A stretch of 64,000 nt of DNA, taken from NCBI RefSeq assembly GCF_016862555.1, contig NZ_BONE01000001.1, positions 225,223 to 289,222 on the forward strand, given 5' to 3'. Shown here one piece after another: positions 8,546 to 18,035 of this stretch. The stretch's first letter is position 1. Each line of letters begins with the position of its first letter. The translations under genes were made by a program, and so were the position numbers. The notes below the pieces were generated by a model. It made no database searches. It had not been told where the DNA came from and saw only the letters and a list, made by a program, of their open reading frames with translations. The stretch comes from Asanoa siamensis (GTDB lineage Bacteria; Actinomycetota; Actinomycetes; Mycobacteriales; Micromonosporaceae).

Positions 8546-9490
8546 TTAAGCCGATTCAAGCTGATCGAGGCGCCGGAGGATCACGCCTTCGCGCAGCGCC
8601 CAGGGGCAGATGTCGACCGAGTCCACCTGCAGGCGCCGCAGCACCGCCTCGGCGACCACCGCACCGGCCAGCAGTTGGTGCGACCGGCTGGCGCTGACCC
8701 CTTCCAACTCGTAGACCTGGCGCGGCGGGATCAGCCGGACGAAGCCGAGCACCTGGCGCAGCCCCTGGGCGGGCAGCGCGCGCGGCTCCCAGAGCCCCTG
8801 CCGGGACGGCGCCGAACCGGCCAGCCGGGCCAGCGTGCGGAAGGTCTTCGAGGTCGCCACGGCCCGGTCCCACTTGACGTCGGCCAGCTTGGAGCCGGCG
8901 TGGTCGAGTTGCTTCTCCACGTACGCCTGGAGGTCGTCGACGGCCTTGGGCGACGGCGGCGTCGAGGTGTCGTGGTCGACCCCGAGCCGCTCGCGGCTGA
9001 GCCGGCCCGCACCCAGCGGCAGCGACATCGCGACGTCCGGCGTCTCGTCGATGCCGGCCGCGATCTCCAGCGAGCCACCGCCGATGTCCAGCACCAGCAG
9101 GCGGCCGGCCGACCAGCCGAACCAGCGGCGCACGGCGAGGAAGGTCGCCCGGGCCTCGTCGGCGCCGGAGAGCACCTGCAGGCGTACGCCGGTCTCCTTG
9201 CGCACGCGGTGCAACACGTCCTGGGAGTTGGTGGCGTCCCGGACCGCGGAGGTGGCGAACGCCAGCAGGTCGTCGGCGCGCAGCCGGCGGGCGCTCGCCT
9301 GCGCGTCCTTGACGGCCTTGACCAGCGCGTCGGCGCCGGCTTTGGTGAGCGCGCCGTCGGGCCCGATCTGCTCGGCCAGCCGCAGCACGGCCTTCTCGGA
9401 GTGTGCCGGCCACGGGTGCGCGCCGTGGTGCGCGTCCACCAGCAACAGGTGAACGGTGTTGGATCCCACGTCGAGCACGCCGAGCCTCAT
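8546..9490 (-). CDS. Ppx/GppA family exopolyphosphatase/pppGpp phosphatase
   Basis: A 314-residue member of the ASKHA fold. The first phosphate loop is LGVLDVGSNTVHLLLVDAH at the N-terminus, and the second is LVLDIGGGSLEIAAG in the middle. The length matches the short, two-domain actinobacterial Ppx1 type, which lacks the C-terminal HD and helical domains of E. coli Ppx. Expected activity is hydrolysis of polyphosphate ends or of pppGpp to ppGpp, linking it to the phosphate theme of the window. The ATG is at 9490. It is divergent from the Rv0495c-like gene and upstream of the isomerase gene, as at the mycobacterial locus. Confidence 0.9.
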   Translation of the reverse strand: MRLGVLDVGSNTVHLLLVDAHHGAHPWPAHSEKAVLRLAEQIGPDGALTKAGADALVKAVKDAQASARRLRADDLLAFATSAVRDATNSQDVLHRVRKETGVRLQVLSGADEARATFLAVRRWFGWSAGRLLVLDIGGGSLEIAAGIDETPDVAMSLPLGAGRLSRERLGVDHDTSTPPSPKAVDDLQAYVEKQLDHAGSKLADVKWDRAVATSKTFRTLARLAGSAPSRQGLWEPRALPAQGLRQVLGFVRLIPPRQVYELEGVSASRSHQLLAGAVVAEAVLRRLQVDSVDICPWALREGVILRRLDQLESA

Positions 9491-9566
9491 GCCCGCACCC
9501 TATGACGGGGCCCGGCGCGCCGTGCGGCACGCCGGCGCGTTCGTGATCCGGGCGTAGGCTTGTTCG

Positions 9567-10448
9567 GTGCCAGCACGCCGCCAGCTTCGCGTCCTCGTCG
9601 ACTCGCCGGACGATCCCCGCAGCCGCGAGGTGGACCTCGACTTCCCGCGCGAGTGGGTCGAGTTCTTCGACCCCGATGACCCCAAGCACCTCATCCGCGC
9701 CGACCTGACCTGGCTGCTCTCGCGCTGGACGTGCATCTTCGGCAAGGGCTGCCACGGCATCATCGAGGGCCGGGCGGCCGACGGCTGCTGCTCGCACGGC
9801 GCGTTCTTCACCGACTCCGACGACGAGTCCCGGGTCCGCGCGGCGGCCAAGAAGCTGACGCCCGAGACGTGGCAGCACTACCGGCGCGGGTTCAAGAACT
9901 ACACCGAGATGGACACGGTCGACGGCAAGACCCCGGCCCGGCGCACGGCGACACAGGGCCCCGACGGCCCGTGCGTGTTCCTCAACGACCCGGATTTCCC
10001 GGCCGGCGGCGGTTGCGCGCTGCACGCCCAGGCCCTGCGCGACGGCGTGCACCCGCTGGAATACAAGCCCGACGTGTGCTGGCAGCTCCCGGTGCGCCGC
10101 GACCAGGACTGGCACAAGCGCCCCGACGGCACCAAGATCCTGATCACCACGCTGACCGAGTTCGACCGCCGCGGCTGGGGCTCGGGCGGCCACGACCTGC
10201 ACTGGTGGTGCACGTCGTCACCGGAGGCCCACGTCGGCCGCGAGGCGATGTGGCAGTCCTACGAGCCGGAGCTGATCGCCCTGATCGGCAAGGCGGCCTA
10301 CGCGAAGCTGGCGGAGATGTGCGCGACCCGCGCCCGCCGCGGCCTGGTCGCCCCGCACCCGGCCGACCCGAAGCGCCGCGCCCCCATCGCCGCCAACGGC
10401 GACCAGACGGGCAGCGCCGAGCCCGCCCGCCCGGTCAAGAAGCGTTAG
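9567..10448 (+). CDS. Conserved Cys-rich protein, Rv0495c-like
   Basis: A 293-residue protein rich in conserved Cys and His: [38 protein letters not shown] and KPDVCWQLP. These spaced Cys suggest a bound metal or iron-sulfur cluster, as in YkgJ-type proteins, but I do not recognise a defined function. The last 40 residues are basic and disordered. The start is GTG at 9567. It lies between ppx/gppA and regX3-senX3, the same relative position as Rv0495c in M. tuberculosis as I recall it, which supports that it is an old, conserved actinobacterial gene. Confidence 0.75.
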   Translation: MPARRQLRVLVDSPDDPRSREVDLDFPREWVEFFDPDDPKHLIRADLTWLLSRWTCIFGKGCHGIIEGRAADGCCSHGAFFTDSDDESRVRAAAKKLTPETWQHYRRGFKNYTEMDTVDGKTPARRTATQGPDGPCVFLNDPDFPAGGGCALHAQALRDGVHPLEYKPDVCWQLPVRRDQDWHKRPDGTKILITTLTEFDRRGWGSGGHDLHWWCTSSPEAHVGREAMWQSYEPELIALIGKAAYAKLAEMCATRARRGLVAPHPADPKRRAPIAANGDQTGSAEPARPVKKR

Positions 10449-10450
10449 GC

Positions 10451-11134
10451 CTACGGCTCGAACTTGTAGCCGAGGCCGCGGACCGTGACGATGAAGCGGG
10501 GGGTCGAGGGCTCCGGCTCGACCTTCGAGCGCAGGCGCTTCACGTGCACGTCGAGGGTCTTGGTGTCGCCGACGTAGTCCGCGCCCCAGACCCGGTCGAT
10601 GAGCTGGCCGCGGGTGAGCACCCGGCCCGCGTTGCGGAGCAGCAGTTCCAGCAGCTCGAACTCCTTGAGCGGCAGCTGCACGGCCGAGCCGTCGACCGTC
10701 ACCACGTGGCGCTCGACGTCCATCCGGACCGGGCCCGCGGACAGCGTCGGGACGTCCGGCTCGGTCGTCTCCGTGCCCTGCCGGCGCAGCACCGCCCGGA
10801 TGCGGGCGACCAGCTCGCGCGGCGAGTACGGCTTGGTGACGTAGTCGTCGGCACCGATCTCCAGGCCGACCACCTTGTCGATCTCGCTGTCCCGGGCGGT
10901 GACCATGATGATCGGCACCCGGGAGCGCGAGCGGAGCTGGCGGCAGACCTCGGTGCCGGACATCTCCGGCAGCATCAGGTCGAGCAGGACGATGTCGGCG
11001 CCGGTCCGGTCGAACTCGGTCAGCGCCGAGGTGCCGGTCGGTGCGACCGAGACCTCGAAACCCTCCTTGCGCAGCATGTACGAGAGGGCATCGGAGAACG
11101 ACTCTTCGTCCTCGACCACGAGCACGCGGGCCAC
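10451..11134 (-). CDS. regX3: Response regulator RegX3/PhoP type
   Basis: A 227-residue OmpR-family regulator, the same length as mycobacterial RegX3. The receiver domain has the acidic pair in VVEDEE, the phosphoacceptor Asp in LLDLMLPEMSG near 52 and the Lys in YVTKPYS. The C-terminal winged helix (about 130-227) ends TPRFIVTVRGLGYKFEP. It activates the phosphate-starvation regulon, including pst genes. The GTG start at 11134 has AAGGAAGGAAAG just upstream; longer in-frame extensions have no receiver homology. It follows senX3 by 25 bases and they form one operon. PHO-box-like repeats lie upstream of the operon and before pstS. Confidence 0.92.
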   Translation of the reverse strand: MARVLVVEDEESFSDALSYMLRKEGFEVSVAPTGTSALTEFDRTGADIVLLDLMLPEMSGTEVCRQLRSRSRVPIIMVTARDSEIDKVVGLEIGADDYVTKPYSPRELVARIRAVLRRQGTETTEPDVPTLSAGPVRMDVERHVVTVDGSAVQLPLKEFELLELLLRNAGRVLTRGQLIDRVWGADYVGDTKTLDVHVKRLRSKVEPEPSTPRFIVTVRGLGYKFEP

Positions 11135-11159
11135 GGACTTTCCTTCCTTACCGCTCGGA

Positions 11160-12419
11160 TCAGCTCGACTGAGGCGATCCGGACACGATCTCAATAGAGG
11201 GGGGTAGCGGGAGGGCGGCGTCCGGCGGACTGGCCGGAAGCCGGAGGGTGAACGTCGAACCCTCCCCCAGTGTGCTGACGACGTCGATGCGGCCACCGTG
11301 GTTGGTGGCGATGTGCTTGACGATCGCGAGGCCGAGCCCGGTGCCGCCGGTGGCCCGGGAGCGCGCGCGGTCGGCGCGGTAGAACCGCTCGAAGATCCGG
11401 TCGACCTCGTCGGGCGCGATGCCGATGCCCTGGTCGGTCACCGAAAGCATGACCGAGTCCTCGTCCAGACCGGTCGTGATGGTGATCCGGGTCTCTTCCT
11501 TCGAGTACGCGATCGCGTTCTCGACCAGGTTGGCCAGCGCGGTGGCCATCTGGCTGTCGCTGCCGTAGACGGTGAGCCCGCGCTTGCCCTCGACCACGAC
11601 CTCGATCTCGCGCGCCGAGGCGGTCGTCCGGGTGCGGTCGATGACCTCGGCGACGACCCAGTCCAGCGCGACCGGCTCCGGGTCGGGCAGCGGGTCGGCG
11701 CCCTGCAGCCGGGTCAGCTCGAGCAGCTCGTTGACGAGGCGGCCGAGCCGGGTGGACTCGTGCTGGATCCGCACGGCGAACCGGCGGGCGGCGGCGACGT
11801 CCTCCTCGGGGCCGGCGCCGGGCTGCGGGCCCACGTTGGTCGTGTCGGTGGCGTCGAGCAACGCCTCGGCCAGCAGTTGGAGGGCGCCGATCGGGGTCTT
11901 CAGCTCGTGGCTGACGTTGGCGACGAAGTCGCGCCGCACCCGGCTGACCCGGTGCGACTCGGTGACGTCGGCCGCCTCGACCGCGACGAAGTTGCCGCCC
12001 AGGCCGACGGCGCGCAGGTGCACGCCGAGCGGGTCGGTGTCGCCGCGCGGCATGTCGAGCTCGACCTCGCGGCGGACGCCGGAACGACGGACCTGGCCGG
12101 CCAGGGTACGGATGATCGGGTGCGCGACGATGCTGCCCGGGGTGCCCTCGGAGCGCAGCAGGCCCATCGCCCGCGCGGCCGGGTTGACCAGCACCACCGT
12201 GTCGTCCCCGTCGAGCACCACGACGCCGACCCGGAGCGAGTCGAGGCTCTTTCGACCCAGCCCAGGTTGCGGATCGTGCATCGCCTGCCTTCCCTCGCCA
12301 GCAGCGCGGGTAGCGGCGACGGGCGCTGATCCCCGCCGCCTGACGCGCGGGATCAGCGATCCGGCGGCGAAGCCCGCCAACAGACTGACGCACACGCCAG
12401 CCACGATCGCCCATTCCAC
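11160..12419 (-). CDS. senX3: Sensor histidine kinase SenX3/PhoR type
   Basis: A 419-residue membrane kinase with one N-terminal transmembrane segment (about 4-24), a PAS-like domain (about 60-155), a HisKA domain with DFVANVSHELKTPIGA (phosphorylated His near 171) and a HATPase domain with NLVENAIAY, DQGIGIAPDE, FERFYRADRARSR and GGTGLGLAIVKH. It phosphorylates RegX3 when phosphate is low; in related systems PhoU and the Pst transporter keep it quiet. The GTG start at 12419 faces phoU across a 213-base divergent promoter region with GTTCAC repeats. The pair runs senX3 then regX3. Confidence 0.92.
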   Translation of the reverse strand: MEWAIVAGVCVSLLAGFAAGSLIPRVRRRGSAPVAATRAAGEGRQAMHDPQPGLGRKSLDSLRVGVVVLDGDDTVVLVNPAARAMGLLRSEGTPGSIVAHPIIRTLAGQVRRSGVRREVELDMPRGDTDPLGVHLRAVGLGGNFVAVEAADVTESHRVSRVRRDFVANVSHELKTPIGALQLLAEALLDATDTTNVGPQPGAGPEEDVAAARRFAVRIQHESTRLGRLVNELLELTRLQGADPLPDPEPVALDWVVAEVIDRTRTTASAREIEVVVEGKRGLTVYGSDSQMATALANLVENAIAYSKEETRITITTGLDEDSVMLSVTDQGIGIAPDEVDRIFERFYRADRARSRATGGTGLGLAIVKHIATNHGGRIDVVSTLGEGSTFTLRLPASPPDAALPLPPSIEIVSGSPQSS

Positions 12420-12490
12420 GAGGCGATCGTAGGGTCATTGTTAACGAACGGGCTGGTCGGGCCGGGCAAACCGGGCGCGTATCGCACAAT

Positions 12491-12592
12491 GTTCACCGGC
12501 CGGCTCAGTTCCGTTCACTGGCGTTCTGTGGCGTACACCTACGGTGAACCGGACATAAGTCGAAGCGTGACCGGATATTACCCGCCGGTCAC
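12491..12592. promoter_or_regulatory. senX3/phoU divergent region with PHO-box-like repeats
   Basis: GTTCACCGGC at 12491-12500 and GTTCACTGGC at 12513-12522 are spaced 22 bases apart (two 11-base units), and GTTCTGTGGC follows at 12523. A further GTGAAC lies in the opposite orientation at 12544-12549. The actinobacterial PHO box is built of 11-base direct repeats of GTTCACC, so this is a likely RegX3 binding region for autoregulation. An 8-bp inverted repeat, GTGACCGG with CCGGTCAC (12567-12592), sits closer to phoU. Confidence 0.65.
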
Positions 12593-12632
12593 ACCAGCCG
12601 CGACCGACACACCGTCCTTCAGGAGCACCGAG

Positions 12633-13280
12633 ATGGCCTTGCGCGAAGAGTTCCGCGCCGATCTGCACATCGTCAGCCAGTTGCTGGTCGACATGGCCGA
12701 GGCGGTCCGCACCGCGATGAGCGAGGCGACCAAGGGACTGCTGCACGCCGACCGGCCCGCGGCCGAGGACGTCGTCGCCCGCGACGCCGAGGTCGACGCG
12801 CTCTACCAGCAGGTCGAGGAGCGGGTCACCGACCTGATGGCCCGCCAGGCACCGGTGGCCAGCGACCTGCGGGTCCTGATCACCGCCCTGCAGGTGGCCG
12901 CCGACCTGGAGCGGATGGGAGACCTGGCCGAGCACGTGGCCAAGACCGCCCTGCGCCGCCACCCGTCCCCCGCGGTCCCGGCCGAGCTCCGGCCGGTGTT
13001 CACCGCCAAGGCCGAGGTCGCCGACAAGATGGCCGCCAAGATCGCCCAGGTGCTGTCGAAGCTCGACACGGTGGGCGCGGCCGAGCTCGAGTCCGACGAC
13101 GACGTGATGGACGACCTGCACGTCGACCTGTTCAAGGTGATGCTGAGCCCCGACTGGCCGTACGGTGCCGAGACCGCGATCGACGGCGCGCTGCTGGGCC
13201 GGTTCTACGAGCGCTTCGCCGACCACGCGGTAAACGCGGGCCACCACGTCATCTACCTGGTAACCGGCGAGCAGGTTTGA
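12633..13280 (+). CDS. phoU: Phosphate signalling protein PhoU
   Basis: A 215-residue, all-helical protein with two three-helix PhoU repeats. Metal-coordinating patterns are visible: DLERMGDLAEHVAK in the first repeat and YERFADHAVNAGHHVIYLVTG in the second, matching the family E/DxxxD signature. PhoU mediates between the Pst transporter and the SenX3-type kinase, repressing the Pho regulon when phosphate is plentiful. The ATG at 12633 has AGGAG nine bases upstream; the upstream in-frame stretch has no PhoU similarity. It is divergent from senX3-regX3 and shares their PHO-box region, while pstSCAB lies 37 kb away. Confidence 0.95.
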   Translation: MALREEFRADLHIVSQLLVDMAEAVRTAMSEATKGLLHADRPAAEDVVARDAEVDALYQQVEERVTDLMARQAPVASDLRVLITALQVAADLERMGDLAEHVAKTALRRHPSPAVPAELRPVFTAKAEVADKMAAKIAQVLSKLDTVGAAELESDDDVMDDLHVDLFKVMLSPDWPYGAETAIDGALLGRFYERFADHAVNAGHHVIYLVTGEQV

Positions 13281-13309
13281 TGGTTCGGTCGCTTCGCGGC
13301 GCCGAGTAG

Positions 13310-13373
13310 CTCGCGTGGTGCGGCGCCGTCCGGCCCTTGCTTCGCTCGGCCGGACGACGCCGCACCACGCGAG
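13310..13373. terminator. Long hairpin between phoU and gpmA
   Basis: Arms at 13310-13335 and 13348-13373 pair over 26 bp with a single G-U-type mismatch around a 12-base loop. Left arm begins CTCGCGTGGTGCGGCG. It lies between convergent genes and is a likely bidirectional terminator, though it is longer than needed. Confidence 0.7.
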
Positions 13374-13480
13374 CGCGCCACTACGCTCCCTCACGTGGCC
13401 GGGCGTCGTCCGGCTTGCGGTCTGACCGCCGGTTTGCGGTTGGCCCACCTGGGGTCACCGCTACGGGTCACTGCCGTTGG

Positions 13481-14230
13481 TTACCTTCCCTGGTTGGCTA
13501 CCGCGGCCGCGGCTTCCTTCGCTGCCTCGGGGTCCAGGTAGGCGCCCCCTGTGGTGATCGGCCTCAGGTTTTCGTCCAGGTCGTAGCGCAGCGGGATGCC
13601 GGTCGGGATGTTCAGCTTGGCGATCGCCTCGTCGGAGATGCCGTCGAGGTGCTTGACGACCGCGCGCAGCGAGTTGCCGTGCGCCGCGACCAGGACCGTC
13701 TTGCCGGCCAGCAGGTCCGGGACGATCGCGTCGTACCAGTAAGGCAGAGTGCGGACGAGCACGTCCTTGAGGCACTCGGTGGCCGGCATCAGCTCCGGCG
13801 GCAGGGCCGCGTAGCGCGGGTCGCCGGTCTGCGCCCACTCGTCACCCGGGTCGATCGGCGGCGGCGGCACGTCGTACGAGCGGCGCCAGAGCATGAACTG
13901 CTCCTCGCCGTACTCCTCGAGCGTCTGCTTCTTGTTCTTCCCCTGGAGCGCGCCGTAGTGCCGCTCGTTGAGCCGCCACGACCGGCGCACCGGGATCCAC
14001 GACCGGCCGGCCTCGCCGAGCGCGAGCTCGCTGGTCCGGATCGCGCGGCGCAGCACGCTGGTGTGCACCACGTCGGGCAGCAGGTCGTGCTCGCGCAGCA
14101 GCGCGCCGCCGCGGCGGGCCTCGGTCTCGCCCTTGTCGGTCAGGTCGACGTCCACCCAGCCGGTGAACAGGTTCTTCGCGTTCCACTCGCTCTCGCCGTG
14201 CCGGAGCAGCACCAACGTCCCCACAGTCAT
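13481..14230 (-). CDS. gpmA: 2,3-bisphosphoglycerate-dependent phosphoglycerate mutase
   Basis: A 249-residue glycolytic enzyme that interconverts 3- and 2-phosphoglycerate through a phosphohistidine. [10 protein letters not shown] at the N-terminus carries the catalytic His (residue 11), [12 protein letters not shown] the substrate loop, and [16 protein letters not shown] the second His. The length is that of bacterial dPGM. The start is the ATG at 14230, because upstream codons in the frame lack family similarity. It lies next to senX3-regX3-phoU as gpm1 does in M. tuberculosis (Rv0489). It is divergent from the first MFS gene. Confidence 0.96.
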   Translation of the reverse strand: MTVGTLVLLRHGESEWNAKNLFTGWVDVDLTDKGETEARRGGALLREHDLLPDVVHTSVLRRAIRTSELALGEAGRSWIPVRRSWRLNERHYGALQGKNKKQTLEEYGEEQFMLWRRSYDVPPPPIDPGDEWAQTGDPRYAALPPELMPATECLKDVLVRTLPYWYDAIVPDLLAGKTVLVAAHGNSLRAVVKHLDGISDEAIAKLNIPTGIPLRYDLDENLRPITTGGAYLDPEAAKEAAAAVANQGR

Positions 14231-14379
14231 GCCGCCATCCTCGCGCAGCGAGCTGAGCAGCCCGCAACCGCCCGGCGTGACGACCGCCATGCGGTAATCC
14301 GCGTGACGGGAGTGGGCACCGCAATTTAGGTTGCGTAAGGCCGTCGCGGATTGACGGTCATTACCAAGGGGGGCCTTGA

Positions 14380-15678
14380 GTGGTACGAAGCTGGCTGTGC
14401 GAGACAACGGGTGGACTGCCGCGGACCTTCTGGTACCTCTGGTGCGGCACCCTGGTCAACCGGCTCGGCGGCTTCGTCCTGATCTTCCTGACGGTCTACC
14501 TGACCAAGGAACGCGGCTTCAGCGACATCCAGGCCGGCCTGGTCGTCGGCCTGTGGAGCGCCGGCGGCGGCATCGGCACGATGGTCGGCGGCGTCCTGGC
14601 CGACCGGGTGGGTCGCCGGCCGACGCTGTTGCTCGCGCACACCGGCGGCGCCGCGATGATGGTGCTGCTCGGCTTCTCCCGCCCGTTTGTCATGATCGCC
14701 GTGGTGGCGTTCGCGCTCGGCATGTTCGCCGAGGCGGCCCGGCCGGCGTTCGCGGCGATGATGGTCGACGTCGTGCCCGACCGCGACCGGGTCCGGGCGT
14801 TCTCGCTCAACTACTGGGCGATCAACCTGGGCTTCGCCTCCGCCGCGATTCTCGGTGGCTTCGCCGCCCACCTCGACTACCTGCTGCTCTTCCTGATCGA
14901 CGCGGCCGCCACGCTGATCACCGCGGCGATCGTGTTCATCAAGATCAAGGAGACCCGGCCCGCCGGGGCCCATCTCTCGGCGCACGCCGCCCAGGGCGGC
15001 CTCGGCATGGTGCTGCGCGACCGGGTGTTCCTGATCTTCACGTTCGTCAACCTGCTCGCCGCGGTCGTCTTCCTCCAGCACATCTCGATGCTGCCGATCG
15101 CGATGACCGACGACGGTCTCTCCTCGTCGACGTTCGGCTGGGTGATCGCCCTCAACGGCGTGCTGATCGTGCTCGGCCAGTTGTTCATCCCCAAGCTGAT
15201 CGCCGGGCACAGCCGGGCCCGGGTGCTCGCGGTCGGCACGATCGTGCAGGGCATCGGCTTCGGCCTGACCGCGGTGGCCGGCAGCGCCTGGCTCTACGCG
15301 ATGACCGTGCTGGTCTGGACGCTGGGCGAGATGGTCTACTCGCCGTCCTCGGCGGCGACCATCGCCGACCTGGCACCCGCCTCGGTCCGCGGCCGCTACC
15401 AGGGTGTCTTCTCGCTCTCGTGGTCGATCGCCGGCTTCACCGCGCCCGTGGCCGGCGGTTTCGTGCGCGACCTGCTGGGCAACAGTGCACTGTGGATCGG
15501 TTGCGCCCTGGTCGCCTTCCTGGCGGCGGCGATCAACCTGGCCGCCGGCCCCGCCCGCGAGCGGCGCACGGCGGCACTCGCGGCCGCCCGGGTGCCGGCG
15601 CCGCCGCGCGCCACGGTCGAGCCCGCGCCGCCCGGGGTGATCAGCGACACGTTGGCGCCGACCTCGTCGGCTTCGTAG
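14380..15678 (+). CDS. MFS transporter (first of a tandem pair)
   Basis: A 432-residue major facilitator with about 12 hydrophobic segments. The loop 2-3 motif is [15 protein letters not shown], the classic GxLaDrxGrr sequence of drug/proton antiporters. The N-terminus [22 protein letters not shown] is almost identical in pattern to that of the next gene, so the two arose by duplication. The C-terminal tail is long, Ala/Pro-rich and probably cytoplasmic. The GTG start is preceded by AAGGGGGGC. The substrate is unknown; efflux of small molecules is a reasonable guess. Confidence 0.88.
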   Translation: MVRSWLCETTGGLPRTFWYLWCGTLVNRLGGFVLIFLTVYLTKERGFSDIQAGLVVGLWSAGGGIGTMVGGVLADRVGRRPTLLLAHTGGAAMMVLLGFSRPFVMIAVVAFALGMFAEAARPAFAAMMVDVVPDRDRVRAFSLNYWAINLGFASAAILGGFAAHLDYLLLFLIDAAATLITAAIVFIKIKETRPAGAHLSAHAAQGGLGMVLRDRVFLIFTFVNLLAAVVFLQHISMLPIAMTDDGLSSSTFGWVIALNGVLIVLGQLFIPKLIAGHSRARVLAVGTIVQGIGFGLTAVAGSAWLYAMTVLVWTLGEMVYSPSSAATIADLAPASVRGRYQGVFSLSWSIAGFTAPVAGGFVRDLLGNSALWIGCALVAFLAAAINLAAGPARERRTAALAAARVPAPPRATVEPAPPGVISDTLAPTSSAS

Positions 15679-15719
15679 CGTCCTTTCGTAAGGCTTCTTA
15701 ACTGAGAGGGCGGCGGGCT

Positions 15720-16943
15720 GTGCGGGCCTGGTTGCGGAACACCGCGGGCGGCCTGCCCCGCACCTACTGGTACCTCTGGTCCGGCATGCTGATCAACCGG
15801 GTCGGCGCCTTCGCGATGCTGATCATGTCGGTCTACCTGACCGACGAGCGCGGTGCCTCGGTCAGCCTGGCCGGCCTGGTCGTCGGCGGCTACGGCATCG
15901 GCGGCGTCGCCGGCACGCTGCTCGGCGGCGTCCTCGCCGACCACTGGGGTCGCCGCGCCACCCTGTTCTGGGCCCACACCGTGGCGGCGGCGCTGATGGC
16001 GGCGCTGGCCTTCGCGCACCACCTGGCCGTGATCGCGGTGCTCACCGTGCTGCTCGGCATCGTGCACTCGATGCCGATGCCGGCGTTCGTCGCGGCGATC
16101 GTCGACGTGGTCCCGGCGGAGCGCCGGTCGCGCGCGTTCAACCTGCAGTTCTGGTCGTTCAACCTGGGCATGGCCGCGGCCGGGTTGCTGGCCGGTGTGC
16201 TCGCCCAGGTCAGCTACCTGGTGCTGTTCCTCGCGGACGCCGGCGCGACGGCGGTCACCGCGATCGTGATCGCCTGGAAGGTGCCGGAGACGTTCCGCCG
16301 GCGCGACGCCGCCTCCACGAACGGTGGCCTGCTGACCGCCCTCACGGACCGCACGTACCTGGTGTTCGTCGGGCTGACCCTGCTGCTCGCCGTGCTGTCC
16401 ACGCAGACGTCGACGATCATGCCGCTGGCGATGCTGTCCGACGGGCTGAGCCCCGCCGCGTACGGGACGGTGGTCGCGATCAGCGCCGCCCTGATCGTGG
16501 TCGGCCAGCTGTTCGTACCCCCGCTGATCGACGGGCGCCGCAAGCACACCGTGCTGGCCGCCGCGCTCCTGCTGATCGGCGTCGGCTTCGGCGCGCTGGC
16601 GTTCGCCGACCACCTCGCGGTCTACCTGATCGCGGCGGTGATCTGGACGATCGGCTCGATGCTGGCCGCCCCGCCCAACGCGGAGGTCAACGCCGAACTG
16701 GCGCCGGAGGAGCTGCGCGGCCGCTACCAGTCGGTGTTCGCGCTGACCTTCCCGGCGGCCGCGTTCCTCACCCCGGCCCTCGGCGGGCTCAGCCTGGAGC
16801 GCCTCGGTGACTGGCACTGGATCGTGGTCGGCGCGCTCGGCGTCGCCGCCGCGGGCGGCCATCTGCTGACGGGCCCGGCCCGCGACCGCGAGGCCGGCCG
16901 CCGGGCCCGCCCGGCCCGTGAGCTAGAACGCGTAGCGGGCTGA
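15720..16943 (+). CDS. MFS transporter (second of a tandem pair)
   Basis: A 407-residue major facilitator with 12 predicted helices and the loop motif GGVLADHWGRRATLF. Its start NTAGGLPRTYWYLWSGMLINRVGAF mirrors the preceding gene, and the mid-protein segments (LAPEELRGRYQ here, [11 protein letters not shown] there) match too, so this is a diverged tandem duplicate. The 41-base gap suggests one transcript. The GTG start follows GAGAGGGCGG. The end overlaps the convergent beta-propeller gene by 21 bases. Substrate unknown. Confidence 0.87.
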   Translation: MRAWLRNTAGGLPRTYWYLWSGMLINRVGAFAMLIMSVYLTDERGASVSLAGLVVGGYGIGGVAGTLLGGVLADHWGRRATLFWAHTVAAALMAALAFAHHLAVIAVLTVLLGIVHSMPMPAFVAAIVDVVPAERRSRAFNLQFWSFNLGMAAAGLLAGVLAQVSYLVLFLADAGATAVTAIVIAWKVPETFRRRDAASTNGGLLTALTDRTYLVFVGLTLLLAVLSTQTSTIMPLAMLSDGLSPAAYGTVVAISAALIVVGQLFVPPLIDGRRKHTVLAAALLLIGVGFGALAFADHLAVYLIAAVIWTIGSMLAAPPNAEVNAELAPEELRGRYQSVFALTFPAAAFLTPALGGLSLERLGDWHWIVVGALGVAAAGGHLLTGPARDREAGRRARPARELERVAG

Positions 16944-18035
16944 CGCCGCCGGCAGACCCGCCGCCGGCACCAGGTGCACGACCGCTCCGGACAGCAGGTC
17001 GGACGAACCGGGCACCGTGCGCACCACCTGACCGGTGAGGTCGACCACCGCAAGCGCGTCGCGGTCGCGGACCACAAGGTGGTCGTCGTCGTACCACCCG
17101 GCGACCCCGGACGCCGCGAACTCCCGGGTGACGGCCCCGGACCGCAGATCGACGATCCTCACCCGCCGGTTCGGCGACTCGTCGACAGCCACCGCGCGGC
17201 GCCCGTCCGGCGACACATCCGCGGTGGTCCGGACAATCGCGGTGCCCTCGAACGCGACCGTTCGCAGGGTCCTGCCGCTCAGGTCGTAGAACCGGATGCC
17301 GACGGTCCGGTCGGGATCCGACTCGGCGCCCGAGCTGGAGAGGGTACGCCCGACGGTCCGGCCATCGCGGCTCCAGAAGAAGCCGAGTCCGCGAGCGTTG
17401 AGCGACTGCACATCGGGCACGGTCACGAACGGGCCTTCGTCGAAGGTCGTCGCGTCGACCACCGTGAAGCCTCCGGGCACGTCCTTGCCGATCGAGCTGA
17501 TCAGCACCTGCCGGCCGTCCGGTGACCACTCCACCCCACGGGACTGGCTGCCGTAGGAGGCCACCCAATGGACGGGACCGCCGGCGCCGTCCATGATCCC
17601 CCCACGCTCGGCGTCAGCGACGAAGAACCGCTTCCCGTCCGGGGCCGGCACCGCAACCTCGTACGACATCTTCCGGTACTGGCCGGTGGCCCGGTCGAGC
17701 ACGTAGGAGCCGCCGTTCGGTGGCCAACCGCCGGCGGACCCCGGCGTTGCCCGCGCATAGGCGGACACCACGACCCGCGACGCCGGCTGCGGGGAGGCCG
17801 AGTCATCCGGGCTGATCGACGGCGTCGGCGCGATGGGCACGGGCGTGCTGTGCCGGTCCGGCCGGAGCGCGAGTGGCACCGCGACCGACACCGCCACCAC
17901 CACGGCGGCCACGGCCCCCAGCGCTATCCGGTTGCGCCGCCGGCGCTCGGCGAGCCGGATCGACCTGGCGGCCAGGTCGGGTGGCGGCGACACGTCGGTC
18001 AGCTCGCGCAGGGCGCGGCGCAGTTCCCGGGTCAT
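16923..18035 (-). CDS. Membrane-anchored beta-propeller protein coupled to a sigma factor
   Basis: A 370-residue protein: a cytoplasmic N-terminus (MTRELRRALRELTDVSPPPDLAARS), a transmembrane segment at about 38-56, a Pro/Ser-rich linker, then WD40/TolB-like repeats with SPDGR and SRDGR turns (PAPDGKRFF, WSPDGRQVL, SRDGRTVG, SPDGRRAV). The short cytoplasmic part in front of a membrane helix, together with the ATGA overlap with the sigma factor gene, suggests an anti-sigma factor whose outer propeller senses an envelope signal. That role is inference; no zinc-type anti-sigma motif is present. It is the second gene of a two-gene operon. Confidence 0.75.
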   Translation of the reverse strand: MTRELRRALRELTDVSPPPDLAARSIRLAERRRRNRIALGAVAAVVVAVSVAVPLALRPDRHSTPVPIAPTPSISPDDSASPQPASRVVVSAYARATPGSAGGWPPNGGSYVLDRATGQYRKMSYEVAVPAPDGKRFFVADAERGGIMDGAGGPVHWVASYGSQSRGVEWSPDGRQVLISSIGKDVPGGFTVVDATTFDEGPFVTVPDVQSLNARGLGFFWSRDGRTVGRTLSSSGAESDPDRTVGIRFYDLSGRTLRTVAFEGTAIVRTTADVSPDGRRAVAVDESPNRRVRIVDLRSGAVTREFAASGVAGWYDDDHLVVRDRDALAVVDLTGQVVRTVPGSSDLLSGAVVHLVPAAGLPAASARYAF

